Source: Azospirillum endophyticum
Lineage (GTDB): Bacteria > Pseudomonadota > Alphaproteobacteria > Azospirillales > Azospirillaceae
Direction: 5' to 3'
DNA length: 64,000 bases
NCBI RefSeq assembly: GCF_016595245.1
Contig: NZ_JAENHM010000091.1
Location: 1 to 64,000 of the forward strand
How positions within the stretch are numbered: position 1 is the first letter of the stretch; each line of letters begins with the position of its first letter. This document shows positions 1-8,549 of the stretch, in pieces. The notes below the pieces were generated by a model, which ran no database searches, was not told the origin of the DNA, and saw only the letters and a program-made list of their open reading frames with translations. The position numbers and the translations under genes were made by a program.

Positions 1-1
1 A

Positions 2-18
2 AAACGCCGTTGGCGTTT
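2..18. terminator. Small hairpin at the left edge, possible terminator
   Basis: A perfect 7-bp stem (AAACGCC / GGCGTTT) with a 3-nt loop lies at the window edge. It could end a gene lying outside the window to the left, or the leftward gene that stops at 158. The U-tract is weak. I see nothing else in positions 19-157. Confidence 0.3.
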
Positions 19-157
19 GGCCGATCCCGCCCCGCAAGGGGAGAAGGGCCACTCGCTACCATAGGATGTATTTTCTTCGCGGATGCGAGATCTGTGAATG
101 CCGTAGCGCCCAGCGGGGGAGGGTCAGGGTGGGGGCTGGCTCAGCGTCCCCCAACTG

Positions 158-1198
158 TCATCCCCCCCGCTTCCACACCGTCGTCTCGATGTAGCGGCTC
201 GCCAGGAAGCGGTAGGTTTGCTTCTGCAATGCCTCCACCCTCGGCGAGCGTTCCATCGTGACCTGGTCCCAACCGTGCAGCAGGTCCTCCCACTCCAGCA
301 GCTTGGCGCGCAGGTCGTCGCGGATCTTGCGGATGAACTGGATGGTGGGATGGAAGTTGCGCAGCGCGCCGACGATGTCGCCGGTCTGGGCGTCGGCCTG
401 ATCGAAGATCATGTCGTACTCGCGCAGCGGCTTGCGGATCAGCCCCTGCATCCGGTTCAGCTCGCTGCAGAAGGTGCGGTCGGTGCGGTAGATGGTGGCG
501 AGCTTGCCGATCGCCTGGTCGATGCGGCGGATATGCCTGAAGCGGTCGCGCAGCGCCTCGATGTAGGACAGCTCCTGCGCCAGATCGTCGACGCGGTCGG
601 TCAGATACTGTTCGGCGTTGTTGGTCAGCTTCAGCCGCTCGGCGATCTTGGCGAAGGCCGCCTTCATCTTCTCGTGTGTCTGCGGATCGTCCAGCAGCTG
701 TTCCAGTTGCGACTGGTCGGAAACGATGATCTCGTTCCCGGTGAAGGAGGAGACGATCTGCATGGTCAGCCGCCCTTTGGCGGTGATGCGGTGCCTGTCC
801 TCCACAGACCAGGAGGCCCGGCCGTCCAGCAATTCGCCGGGAATTTCCTCGCCGGGACGGATGAGCTTCACGAAGGCCAGCCCCTGCTCGATGACCTCCA
901 GCAGGCGGGCGTCGTGGGTGCCGTCCTCGATCTGGAAGGACTCCAGCAGGGTGGGGAAGGCCAGCGTCGCCTTCAGGTCGCCCAGCAGGATGTTCAGCAC
1001 CGGCTCCTTGTTGTTCGGCTCCTGGCAGAAGAAGGCGCCGGGCAGGCTGAAGACCTTGTGCTGGAAATCGAAATGCGTGTCCCGCATCGGCTGTACCAGG
1101 ACATTCTCCTGTGCCGCCTTCTCGGCGATGGCAGCGTCCGGAGCGGTATCCTTATCCGCAGAGGGGGGCGTCTCGTCGCTGCTGGAGATGTCGGTCAT
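158..1198 (-). CDS. Hypothetical protein, 346 aa
   Basis: I do not recognise this family. The protein is soluble, with no signal peptide or membrane segment. It opens with an acidic, Ser/Ala-rich disordered stretch of about 35 residues and continues as a mixed fold. The second half (about 180-330) is strongly helical and charged, with many Arg, Asp, Leu and Glu, suggesting a helical bundle or coiled coil. It lies 52 bp downstream of the puuB-like gene on the same strand, so co-transcription is plausible, but nothing in the sequence links it to polyamines. Codon usage matches its neighbours, which supports it as a real gene. No strong Shine-Dalgarno precedes the ATG, so a slightly internal start cannot be excluded. 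Confidence 0.75.
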   Translation of the reverse strand: MTDISSSDETPPSADKDTAPDAAIAEKAAQENVLVQPMRDTHFDFQHKVFSLPGAFFCQEPNNKEPVLNILLGDLKATLAFPTLLESFQIEDGTHDARLLEVIEQGLAFVKLIRPGEEIPGELLDGRASWSVEDRHRITAKGRLTMQIVSSFTGNEIIVSDQSQLEQLLDDPQTHEKMKAAFAKIAERLKLTNNAEQYLTDRVDDLAQELSYIEALRDRFRHIRRIDQAIGKLATIYRTDRTFCSELNRMQGLIRKPLREYDMIFDQADAQTGDIVGALRNFHPTIQFIRKIRDDLRAKLLEWEDLLHGWDQVTMERSPRVEALQKQTYRFLASRYIETTVWKRGG

Positions 1199-1250
1199 GG
1201 GCGGGGGTGGGACTCGGCGGGGGAGGGGGACCGTGGATTGCTTCCCCAGC

Positions 1251-2531
1251 CTACAGCAGATCGCGCAGACGGAACCACATCATTGCGAGGACAAGGGCCG
1301 GGGTGCGGAACCGCCGTCCGCCGGGGAAGGGCGTGTGGGGGATGCGGGCGAACACGTCGAACCGCTCGGCGGTGCCGCTCACCGTCTCCGCCATCAGCCG
1401 GCCGGCGATGCCGGCCAGCGCCACGCCATGGCCGGAATAGCCATGGGCGTACAGCGTCGTCGGCGACAGCCGGCCCAGATGCGGCATGCGGTTCATGGTG
1501 ATGGCGACCCGCCCGCCCCAGAAATGATCGATGCGGGCATCCTTCAACTCCGGGAAAATGGCCAGCATCTTCAGGCGCATCGCCTGCTGCAGCCCCGGTC
1601 CGTCCACCCCCGAATAGCTGACGCCGCCGCCGAACAGCAGCCGGTGGTCGGCGGACCGGCGGAAGTAATCGAGCGAGAACTTCAAGTCCGACACCGCGAT
1701 GTTCGTCGGCAGCAGCCCGCCCGCCCGCTCCGCCCCCAGCGGTTCGGTGGCGATCATGTAGGTCGCGACCGGCATGATGGTGCGGTCGAGCGCCGGGGAG
1801 AGGCCGCCGAGATAGGCGTTGCCGGCCAGGATCAGGTGCTTGGCCGTCACCCGGCCGCTCCCGGTGCGGACCCAGGGCGCGGCGCCGCTGTCCATGGCGA
1901 GGACGCGGCTGTTCTCGAAGATGCGCACCCCGGCGGCGTCGGCGGCGCGGGCCAGTCCCAGGGCGTAGTTCAGCGGATGCAGGTGGCCGCTGCCCTCGTC
2001 CAGCAGGCCGCCGATATAGGCGTCGCTGCCGACATGCGCGCGGATGCCGGCGCGGTCGAGCCGCCGCACCCGGTCATAGCCGTAGCCGTCGCGCATCTCG
2101 CGTTCCAGAGCCGCGACGTCCTGCAGGTGGCGCGGCTTCAGCGCGGCATAGGCGAAGCCCCAGGTCAGGTCGCAGGCGATGGCGTGGCGCTCCACCCGCC
2201 CGGCGAGCTGGGCCTTGGCCTCCTCGCCGAACTCCCACAGGCGGCGGGCATCCTCCTTGCCGACCCAGCCCTCGATCGTCGCCATCGGCTTGTTGTAGCC
2301 GGTGATGATCTGGCCGCCGTTGCGGCCCGACGCGCCCCAGCCGCAGCGTTCCGCCTCCAGCAGGACGACGTCGTACCCGCGCTCCGCCAGCTCCAGCGCC
2401 GCCGTCAGGCCGGTGTAGCCGCCGCCGACGATACAGACGTCGCAGGCGGCCTCCCCCTCCAGGGACGGGCGGTCGATACGGGGAGCGGCGGAGGCCGCGT
2501 ACCAGCTGTTCAGGTAGGAGGCTTTCGGCAT
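1251..2531 (-). CDS. puuB: FAD-dependent oxidoreductase, gamma-glutamylputrescine oxidase-like (PuuB)
   Basis: A 426-residue DAO-family flavoenzyme. The N-terminal dinucleotide-binding motif (VGGGYTGL) is followed by an acidic residue ending the second strand (LLEAERCGWG) and by the family motif GASGRNGGQ. The reading frame opens at a TTG at 2567, but the ATG at 2531 is preferred because PuuB proteins begin just before a Tyr-Ala-Ala-Ser segment, found here at residues 9-13. PuuB oxidises gamma-glutamylputrescine to the aldehyde with H2O2 release in the cytoplasm. The gene is divergent from a puuA-like gene, with potFGHI and aguA nearby, which supports the polyamine role. A related DAO-family amine or amino-acid oxidase is the alternative. 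Confidence 0.82.
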   Translation of the reverse strand: MPKASYLNSWYAASAAPRIDRPSLEGEAACDVCIVGGGYTGLTAALELAERGYDVVLLEAERCGWGASGRNGGQIITGYNKPMATIEGWVGKEDARRLWEFGEEAKAQLAGRVERHAIACDLTWGFAYAALKPRHLQDVAALEREMRDGYGYDRVRRLDRAGIRAHVGSDAYIGGLLDEGSGHLHPLNYALGLARAADAAGVRIFENSRVLAMDSGAAPWVRTGSGRVTAKHLILAGNAYLGGLSPALDRTIMPVATYMIATEPLGAERAGGLLPTNIAVSDLKFSLDYFRRSADHRLLFGGGVSYSGVDGPGLQQAMRLKMLAIFPELKDARIDHFWGGRVAITMNRMPHLGRLSPTTLYAHGYSGHGVALAGIAGRLMAETVSGTAERFDVFARIPHTPFPGGRRFRTPALVLAMMWFRLRDLL

Positions 2532-2699
2532 GGCCGCAGTTAAGTCCCAGCCGATGGGGGAGGTCAACGGAAAGGCGGATGTTTCACCGAACCGTCATGC
2601 GGAACCCTCTGGCGCGGCCCGCCGCAACGGCGTCATAGTGTCGCTGTCGTCCACAGCACGGAGGGGGCTGCCCATCGCCCGGAGCGGTCCGCCATACCC
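2532..2699. promoter_or_regulatory. Divergent puuB / puuA promoter region
   Basis: This 168-bp gap separates two outward-facing polyamine catabolism genes, so both promoters must lie here. No operator could be assigned by eye. A GGAG at 2681 is the likely ribosome-binding site for the rightward gene, although the spacing to the ATG at 2700 is long (15 nt). Confidence 0.5.
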
Positions 2700-4043
2700 A
2701 TGGGTTTTATGGAAGACTTCATCAAGAAGAACCGCATTACCGAAGTCGAATGCCTGGTGCCCGACATGTCGGGCATCGCGCGGGGAAAGATCGTCCCCGC
2801 CGAAAAGTTCCTCCGCATCCTGCGCGACCGTGGCCTGCGCCTGCCCGAGGCGATCTTCGTCCAGACCGTGACCGGGGAATTTCCCGACGACGAGGACATC
2901 ACCTCGGACGAGAATTCCGACATCTACATGATCCCGGACGAACGCACCATCCGCTTCGTCCCCTGGTACAACGAGCCGACGGCACAGGTCATCACCGACT
3001 GCGTCTATGCCGACGGCCGCCCGGTCGACGTCTCGCCCCGCCATGTCCTGAAGCGCGTCCTGGCGCTGTACGAGGAACGCGGCTGGAAGCCGCTGGTGGC
3101 GCCGGAGCTGGAATTCTTCCTGGTCCAGGTCAACAAGGACCCCGACTATCCGCTGGTGCCGCCGGTCGGGCGCAACGGCCGGATGGAAAGCGGGCGGCAG
3201 GCCTTCGGCATCGACGCCGTCAACGAGTTCGATCCGATCTTCGAGGCGGTCTATGATTTCTGCGAGAAGCAGGATATCGACATCGACACGCTGACCCACG
3301 AGGCCGGTGCCGCCCAGATCGAGATCAACTTCAACCACGGCGACGCGCTCGAACTGGCCGACCAGGCCTTCCTGTTCAAGCGCACGGCGCGCGAGGCGGC
3401 GATCCGCCACCAGATCTACGCCACCTTCATGGCCAAGCCGATGCAGGGCGAGCCGGGCAGCGCCATGCACATCCACCAGTCGGTGGTCGATGCCGTCAGC
3501 GGGCGCAACCTGTTCTCCAACCCCGACGGCACCGACAGCGACCTGTTCATGGCGCACATCGCCGGCCTGCAGAAGTATCTGCCCTATGCGATGCCGATGC
3601 TGGCGCCCAACGTCAACAGCTACCGCCGGCTGGTCCCGAACTCCGATGCGCCGATCAACGTGCATTGGGGGCGCGACAACCGCACCACTGGCCTGCGGGT
3701 GCCGGTGTCGCAGCCCGACGCCCGCCGGGTCGAGAACCGGGTGGCCGGGGCCGATGCCAATCCCTATCTCGCCATCGCCGCGTCGCTGGCCTGCGGCTAT
3801 ATCGGCATGACCCAGGGGCTGGAGCCGAACGATCCGATCAAGGGCTCCGCCTATCGCCTCGCCTTCACCCTGGCGCGCCACCAGTCGGAAGCGCTGACCA
3901 AGTTCAATGCCTGCAAGCCGCTGAAGGAAATCCTCGGCGAGCGCTTCATCGACGCCGTCACCTGCGTGAAGCAGGCGGAGTACGAAGCCTACAACCGCGT
4001 CATCAGCTCTTGGGAGCGGGAAAACCTGCTGCTGAACGTCTGA
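2700..4043 (+). CDS. puuA: Glutamine synthetase family protein, gamma-glutamylputrescine synthetase-like (PuuA)
   Basis: A 447-residue protein of the glutamine synthetase superfamily, the normal length for PuuA-type enzymes. The N-terminal beta-grasp domain has the VPDMSGIARGK segment seen in the polyamine and amine branch. The catalytic domain shows PELEFFL, an EINFNHGDALELAD stretch, HIHQS and the Arg-rich block NVHWGRDNRTTGLR. The family ligates glutamate to an amine using ATP. Given the divergent PuuB-like oxidase and the putrescine importer nearby, putrescine is the likely acceptor, giving gamma-glutamylputrescine in the cytoplasm. An ethanolamine- or other amine-glutamylating enzyme is possible. 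A second ATG lies three codons in, so the exact start is uncertain by that much. Confidence 0.85.
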   Translation: MGFMEDFIKKNRITEVECLVPDMSGIARGKIVPAEKFLRILRDRGLRLPEAIFVQTVTGEFPDDEDITSDENSDIYMIPDERTIRFVPWYNEPTAQVITDCVYADGRPVDVSPRHVLKRVLALYEERGWKPLVAPELEFFLVQVNKDPDYPLVPPVGRNGRMESGRQAFGIDAVNEFDPIFEAVYDFCEKQDIDIDTLTHEAGAAQIEINFNHGDALELADQAFLFKRTAREAAIRHQIYATFMAKPMQGEPGSAMHIHQSVVDAVSGRNLFSNPDGTDSDLFMAHIAGLQKYLPYAMPMLAPNVNSYRRLVPNSDAPINVHWGRDNRTTGLRVPVSQPDARRVENRVAGADANPYLAIAASLACGYIGMTQGLEPNDPIKGSAYRLAFTLARHQSEALTKFNACKPLKEILGERFIDAVTCVKQAEYEAYNRVISSWERENLLLNV

Positions 4044-4064
4044 TATCGTAGGATATTCAACGAA

Positions 4065-4102
4065 GGGGCGGCCGGCGGAGGATTCTGCCGGCTGCCCCTT
4101 TT
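4065..4102 (+). terminator. Rho-independent terminator after puuA
   Basis: A 12-bp GC-rich stem (GGGGCGGCCGGC / GCCGGCTGCCCC, one G-T wobble) with a 10-nt loop is followed directly by TTTT. It starts 22 bp after the puuA stop codon. Confidence 0.85.
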
Positions 4103-4685
4103 CGTATCCGGTTCCCGCATCTTCGGTTCCCGCGTCCGGCGCCTGTCCGACGTCGAGGCGCCGGCCGGTTGCATGGCGGTTCGCGCCGGCCCGGTCGACT
4201 TTCGTTTGCCGATCCGCGCCGAAGTCTCGAACGATCGGCCGGGACTCCTGCCGATCCATGGTGTCCACCGGCCGTTCTACCCCGACAAGCCTGTCCTTGC
4301 ACCCCGATCGATCGACGATGGCGGCAGCCTGCCACGACCGCGCTGCGCGGCCATGGCGCTCAAGCTGAAAAACGCGAGATCTCCGCTAGTCCGTTGATGG
4401 CGCCTGAAACACGAAATCGAAGACTTTCGAAGCAAAACCGCAGTGTATTTTCAACGCTGTCGAAAGAGCTGAGAGGGGGGTGCGGTCGCAGCGAGGGTAA
4501 AGGCCGCACCGGAATTTATTATCTCCTTTGAGAATGTTCAACAATCGCAATCGATCGCATTTGGCGACGATTGCCCTCTCCCGCCCCGGGAGAGGGAGCC
4601 ACGTGCGATTGCCTTGCCGGATCGTCTCGTCGCGGGAGGGCCGACGCAACGGCAATGTCCCGACGCAACCGATGGATGGCCAAGC
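4103..4685. other. Gene-free stretch upstream of the fusion gene
   Basis: This roughly 580-bp interval holds no convincing gene. Short open frames here lack good ribosome-binding sites and do not resemble known proteins. The part from about 4,400 to 4,560 is AT-richer than its surroundings and is the best place for a promoter. It also holds the perfect palindrome described separately at 4574-4596. Confidence 0.5.
4574..4596. repeat. REP-like palindrome
   Basis: A perfect 10-bp stem (CCCTCTCCCG / CGGGAGAGGG) with a CCC loop. The same CCCTCTCCC...GGGAGAGGG core occurs in the inverted pair at 25903-26045 and in degenerate form at 6028-6044, so it looks like a dispersed extragenic palindrome of this genome. 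It sits 90 bp before the ATG chosen for the next gene. Confidence 0.65.
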
Positions 4686-7598
4686 ATGAGCATGCAACCA
4701 GCGATCCCGTCCCTCCGGACAGGCCTCCTCGGCGTTGGCCGGGTCCAACGCATCATCATCCTGGCATCGATGTTCGTGGTGCTGACGACCGGACTGCTCG
4801 GGCTGGCGCTGCACCGTGGTGGGCATGCCAGCAACCTGACCGACATCCAGAACCTGTTCGTGCTGGAAAATCCGGATCTGATCCCGGTCGACAGCTGGGA
4901 CCCGATGATCGCGGCACTGGACTGGCTGCACGAACGGCCCGGCGAGAATGTCTATGAGGGCGTGTTCTTCAAGCAGCAGATCAAGTTCCAATACCCGGTG
5001 ACCTCGCTGCTGCCGTTGGAAGCGATGAAGGCGCTCGGGGTGCTGAATCTCGTGGCGTTCGAGCGCGTCAACCTGCTGTTCGTGCTGGCGACGGCGGCCG
5101 GCATGGCGATCCTGGTGCTGGACATGGCGGCCCGGCTGCAAGTGCCCGGAGCGCGGGACGACCGGCTGACGCAGGTGCTGCTCGGCGGCTTCGGCTTCGT
5201 TGCGACCCTGTGCTTCTACCCGGTGCTGAAGGCCTTCTCGCTGGGGCAGGTCCAGGTCTGGCTGAATGCCGCCTTCGTCTTCGCCTGCATTGCCCTGCTG
5301 CGCGACCGGCGCGTGCTGTGCGGCGCGCTGCTCGGCGCGTCGACCCTGATGAAGCCGCAGATGTCGCTGTTCCTGGTCTGGGCCGCCCTGCGCGGCGATT
5401 GGCGGATGGCGGCGGGGTGGGGGGCGGTCGTGGTGCCGGGCGTGGCGCTGGCGACCCTGGTCTACGGCTTCGCGCCGATGGTCGATTATCTGGACGTGCT
5501 GCTGTTCATCGGCCGGCACGGCGAGAGCTATCACGTCAACCAGACGGTCAACGGGCTGGTCAACCGCCTGCTGCACAACGGCAACAATCTGGACTGGTCG
5601 GCGGAGGCCTTCGCCCCCTACCACCCGGTGGTCCACGTCGCGACGCAGATCTCCGGCCTCGTCTTCGTCGGCTTCGGCCTGCTGTGGCGTCGGCGCGACC
5701 GGGGGGCGGAGCGCATCCTTCCCTTCGTCGCCGCCGGCATCTGCTTCACCGTCGGTTCGCCGGTTGCCTGGGTGCATCATTACGGCATCCTGCTGCCGGC
5801 CTTCGCGCTGGCCTTCCTGACCCTGCTGGAGCCCGGCCTGCGGCGTCCGGCCGGGGCGGCGGCGCTGCTGGCGGTGGCCTATTTCCTGGCCGGCAACCTG
5901 CTGTTCTGGCCGGTCAACGCGCTGGCCGACACGCCGCTGAACGTCCTGCAATCCTATCTGTTCTTCGCCACCCTGATGCTGCTGGGCCTGCTCGTCGTCC
6001 TGGCCGGCCGGCACGACCGCACCGCCACTCTCCTATGGGGAGAGGCGGGAGCCGACGGCCGTGGCCATCGCGGCCCCCCCGCGGGCGCTCCCGGCCTGAC
6101 CGCGACCGAGGTCGCGTTTCCCCGGGCCGCCATGGCCGACTCGTCGGCCGCGACCGCCGTCGAGCCCTCCGTCGAAGGAGAGCCGCCGCTGTTCGTCGAT
6201 CTCGACGGGACGCTGCTGAAGACCGACCTTCTCTATGAATCGCTGTTCGGCCTGATCAAGGCCAAGCCCTGGGCGGCGCTGCTCGTCCCGCTGTGGCTGG
6301 CCGGGGGAAAGGCGCGGCTGAAGGCGGAACTGGCCCGGCGGGTGGACATCGACCCGGCCGGACTCGTCTACAACCCCGCCGTCCTGGAGCGGCTGGAAGC
6401 CGAACACAAGCGCGGGCGCCGGCTGGTGCTGGCCACCGCCGCTCACCATCGCTATGCCGATGCCATCGCCCGGCATCTCGGCCTGTTCGATCAGGTCCTT
6501 GCCAGCAACGACGGCCTGAACCTGAAGAGCGAGCGCAAGCGCGACGCGATCCGGGCGCAGGTTCCGTCCGGCGTCTTCGACTACATGGGCAACGACGAGG
6601 CCGATTATGCCATCTGGCAGGCCGCCCGCCGCGGCATCGCGGTGGATGCCTCGGCCGCCGTGCTGCGCCATGCCGCCACCCTGTGCCCGCTGGAGACGGT
6701 CGCCACGCCGCGCCGGCCGCGCCTGCTGCTGATCCTGCGGGCGCTCCGCCTGCACCAGTGGCTGAAGAACCTGCTGGTCTTCGTGCCGCTCGTCGCCGGA
6801 CAGAAGCTGGGGGAGGTCGGCCCGACCCTGCAGGCCGCGGCCGCCTTCCTCGCCTTCGGGCTGTGCGCGTCGAGCATTTATGTGCTGAACGACCTGCTCG
6901 ACCTGCCGGCCGACCGCCGCCACCCGCGCAAGCGCCGCCGCCCCTTCGCCGCGGGAGACCTGCCGCTCGACCTCGGCCTGTCGCTGATCCCCGGCTTGCT
7001 GCTGGCGAGCCTCGCCCTGTCGGTGGTGGCGCTGCCGCCGCTGTTCCTGGCGGCGCTGGCGACCTATGCCGCCTCGTCGCTGTTCTACAACCTGTTCGCC
7101 AAGAACCGCGTGATCTGGGACGTGATGCTGCTGGCCGGGCTCTATTCGCTGCGGGTGCTGGGCGGCGCCACGGCGACCTCCATCGTGCCGTCCTTCTGGC
7201 TGCTCGCCTTCTCTATGTTCCTCTTCCTCAGCCTGGCGATGGTGAAGCGCTATTCCGAGATGGACAGCATGCTGAAGCTCGGGCTGGGGCAGGCGGAGGG
7301 GCGCGGCTACCTGACCGCCGACATGCCGGTCCTGCAATCCATCGGCGTCTCGGCTGGCTTCCTCTCGGTGCTGGTGATGGCGCTCTACATCAACAGCCCG
7401 GAGGTCGGTCGCGTCTATGACCGGCCGCAGGCGCTGTGGGTCATCTGTCCGCTCCTGCTCTTCTGGATCGGGCGGGTCTGGCTGCAGACCCACCGCGGGC
7501 TGATGCATGACGATCCGGTGGTGTTCGCCGCCCGCGACAAGTGGAGCCTCGCCATCGGCGTGGTCTGCGGCGCCGCGCTGTTCCTCGGCCGGACGTGA
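4686..7598 (+). CDS. Fusion protein: GT87-like glycosyltransferase + HAD phosphatase + UbiA-type prenyltransferase
   Basis: A 970-residue protein with three parts. Residues about 15-450 are polytopic and resemble GT87/DUF2029 membrane glycosyltransferases, with about ten hydrophobic segments and the loop FFKQQIKFQYPVTS. Residues about 500-675 are a HAD phosphatase with the nucleophile motif FVDLDGTLL. Residues about 680-970 are a UbiA-family membrane transferase with the double-Asp motif NDLLDLPADRRHPRKRRRP. HAD-UbiA joint proteins are known and resemble decaprenyl-phosphate 5-phosphoribosyltransferase. GT87 enzymes use polyprenyl-phosphate sugars. I infer a route that builds a lipid-linked pentose and transfers it outside. 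The frame is open upstream to a TTG at 4614; ATG 4686 is preferred because the membrane protein begins there. The glycan acceptor is unknown. Confidence 0.8.
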   Translation: MSMQPAIPSLRTGLLGVGRVQRIIILASMFVVLTTGLLGLALHRGGHASNLTDIQNLFVLENPDLIPVDSWDPMIAALDWLHERPGENVYEGVFFKQQIKFQYPVTSLLPLEAMKALGVLNLVAFERVNLLFVLATAAGMAILVLDMAARLQVPGARDDRLTQVLLGGFGFVATLCFYPVLKAFSLGQVQVWLNAAFVFACIALLRDRRVLCGALLGASTLMKPQMSLFLVWAALRGDWRMAAGWGAVVVPGVALATLVYGFAPMVDYLDVLLFIGRHGESYHVNQTVNGLVNRLLHNGNNLDWSAEAFAPYHPVVHVATQISGLVFVGFGLLWRRRDRGAERILPFVAAGICFTVGSPVAWVHHYGILLPAFALAFLTLLEPGLRRPAGAAALLAVAYFLAGNLLFWPVNALADTPLNVLQSYLFFATLMLLGLLVVLAGRHDRTATLLWGEAGADGRGHRGPPAGAPGLTATEVAFPRAAMADSSAATAVEPSVEGEPPLFVDLDGTLLKTDLLYESLFGLIKAKPWAALLVPLWLAGGKARLKAELARRVDIDPAGLVYNPAVLERLEAEHKRGRRLVLATAAHHRYADAIARHLGLFDQVLASNDGLNLKSERKRDAIRAQVPSGVFDYMGNDEADYAIWQAARRGIAVDASAAVLRHAATLCPLETVATPRRPRLLLILRALRLHQWLKNLLVFVPLVAGQKLGEVGPTLQAAAAFLAFGLCASSIYVLNDLLDLPADRRHPRKRRRPFAAGDLPLDLGLSLIPGLLLASLALSVVALPPLFLAALATYAASSLFYNLFAKNRVIWDVMLLAGLYSLRVLGGATATSIVPSFWLLAFSMFLFLSLAMVKRYSEMDSMLKLGLGQAEGRGYLTADMPVLQSIGVSAGFLSVLVMALYINSPEVGRVYDRPQALWVICPLLLFWIGRVWLQTHRGLMHDDPVVFAARDKWSLAIGVVCGAALFLGRT
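6028..6044. repeat. REP-like palindrome inside the fusion gene seam
   Basis: CTCTCC and GGAGAG arms separated by 5 nt fall exactly in the low-complexity linker between the GT87-like and HAD parts. The core matches the palindromes at 4574 and 25903, though it is shorter. It may be a relic of an intergenic repeat that became coding. Confidence 0.4.
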
Positions 7599-7655
7599 CG
7601 AGTCGGTCCGCTCTCCCTTTCCCTTTCCCTCTCCGCCAGCCTTTTCGGAGCCCCC

Positions 7656-8030
7656 ATGCCCATCACCGTCGTCGGATTGATCCTGCTGAGCGTCACCCTG
7701 TCGGCCATCGCCCAGATTTCCCTGAAGATCGGCATGTCCAGCCCGGCGGTGTCGACGGCGCTGGCACAGGGGGAGGCGGGGCGGATCGCCCTGTCCGTCG
7801 TCGCCACCCCGCACATCCTGACCGGACTCGGCTGCTACGGGCTCGGCATGATGGTCTGGCTGGCGGTGCTGGCCAAGGTCGACGTCACCATGGCCTATCC
7901 CTTCGTCGGTCTGGGCTTCCTGGTCACGCTGGCCCTCGGCGTCCTGCTGCTCGGCGAGACGATCAGCCTGACCCGCCTGATCGGCACGCTGCTGGTGGTG
8001 CTGGGCGTGGTGCTGACCGCGCAGAGCTGA
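7656..8030 (+). CDS. Small EmrE/ArnE-like membrane transporter (EamA/SMR superfamily)
   Basis: A 124-residue, very hydrophobic protein with four predicted membrane helices, the size of one SMR/ArnE unit. It has the N-terminal pattern AQISLKIGM and the C-terminal TLLVVLGVVL helix seen in undecaprenyl-phosphate-aminoarabinose flippase subunits (ArnE/ArnF). It begins 57 bp after the GT87-HAD-UbiA gene on the same strand, with GGAG ahead of the ATG. The likely role is moving a polyprenyl-phosphate sugar across the inner membrane for the neighbouring transferase. A drug exporter of the SMR family is the alternative. The conserved membrane Glu expected of EmrE-type drug pumps is not evident in helix 1, which favours the lipid-sugar role. 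Confidence 0.75.
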   Translation: MPITVVGLILLSVTLSAIAQISLKIGMSSPAVSTALAQGEAGRIALSVVATPHILTGLGCYGLGMMVWLAVLAKVDVTMAYPFVGLGFLVTLALGVLLLGETISLTRLIGTLLVVLGVVLTAQS

Positions 8031-8074
8031 CGGCATGCCGCCGCACCCGCCCTCGGTCATGACAGGACTGTAAC

Positions 8075-8105
8075 GATGCGGCGCCGGGTTTTCCGGCGCC
8101 GCATC
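8075..8105. terminator. Strong hairpin terminator downstream of the small transporter gene
   Basis: A perfect 13-bp stem (GATGCGGCGCCGG / CCGGCGCCGCATC) with loop GTTTT, followed by GGCTTTTC. It lies 45 bp after the stop codon and isolates the glycosylation pair from the pot operon. Confidence 0.85.
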
Positions 8106-8549
8106 GGCTTTTCGGCGCTTCTTCGATCCGTTTCGAAGGCAGGGCAACATCCGGCAACGCTTCCCGGCATGGTTCACTTCAAAGCCGAAATAAAACGCTA
8201 CAATTGCGGCATTGACCGGAAAACCGCTGTGGCTATAACTGACGCCATAGTCGCGAGTGCAAATACTGGCGTATGCAATTTTAGAGTGGGCGACCCGGTC
8301 GACGGCCGACTGGCCATGGACCGGGGAAGGCTTTCCCTTGCCGGCCGCGCCACCTGCCAACGGACTCCCTGGTCCGTGGGCGGCGCGGCCGGCCGCCGCC
8401 TCTTTCAAGGGGTGTGTTTCAGACACCGCCAACCTCGACCCAAACCGTTGACAACACACCCGGGCCTGGGTGCAATAGCGCCCGCGAGCCGGGTCTGCCG
8501 TTGGGATGTGGCGGCGCCCGCAACACTCACGAACAGGTCGGGGCAAAAC
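8106..8549 (+). promoter_or_regulatory. Leader and promoter region of potF
   Basis: This gene-free interval of about 440 bp has an AT-richer core around 8180-8290 suited to a promoter. Downstream is a structured block at 8341-8392: an 11-bp inverted repeat (CCGGCCGCGCC / GGCGCGGCCGG) enclosing a smaller stem CGGAC / GTCCG. This could be an attenuator or a stable 5' leader. An open frame extends upstream of potF here, but the Sec signal peptide fixes the potF start at 8550. Confidence 0.45.

Noticed and set aside
4169..4531. Short open frames between puuA and the fusion gene
   Set aside because: No ribosome-binding site, no domain, and atypical composition compared with real genes here.
6033..8546. 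837-codon antisense frame over the fusion and small transporter genes
   Set aside because: The product is Gln/Arg/His-rich with no domain, and the sense strand encodes recognised membrane proteins.
8076..8549. N-terminal extension of potF
   Set aside because: The extension has no homology to the family. The Sec signal peptide and ribosome-binding site mark the start at 8550, and the region contains a terminator.
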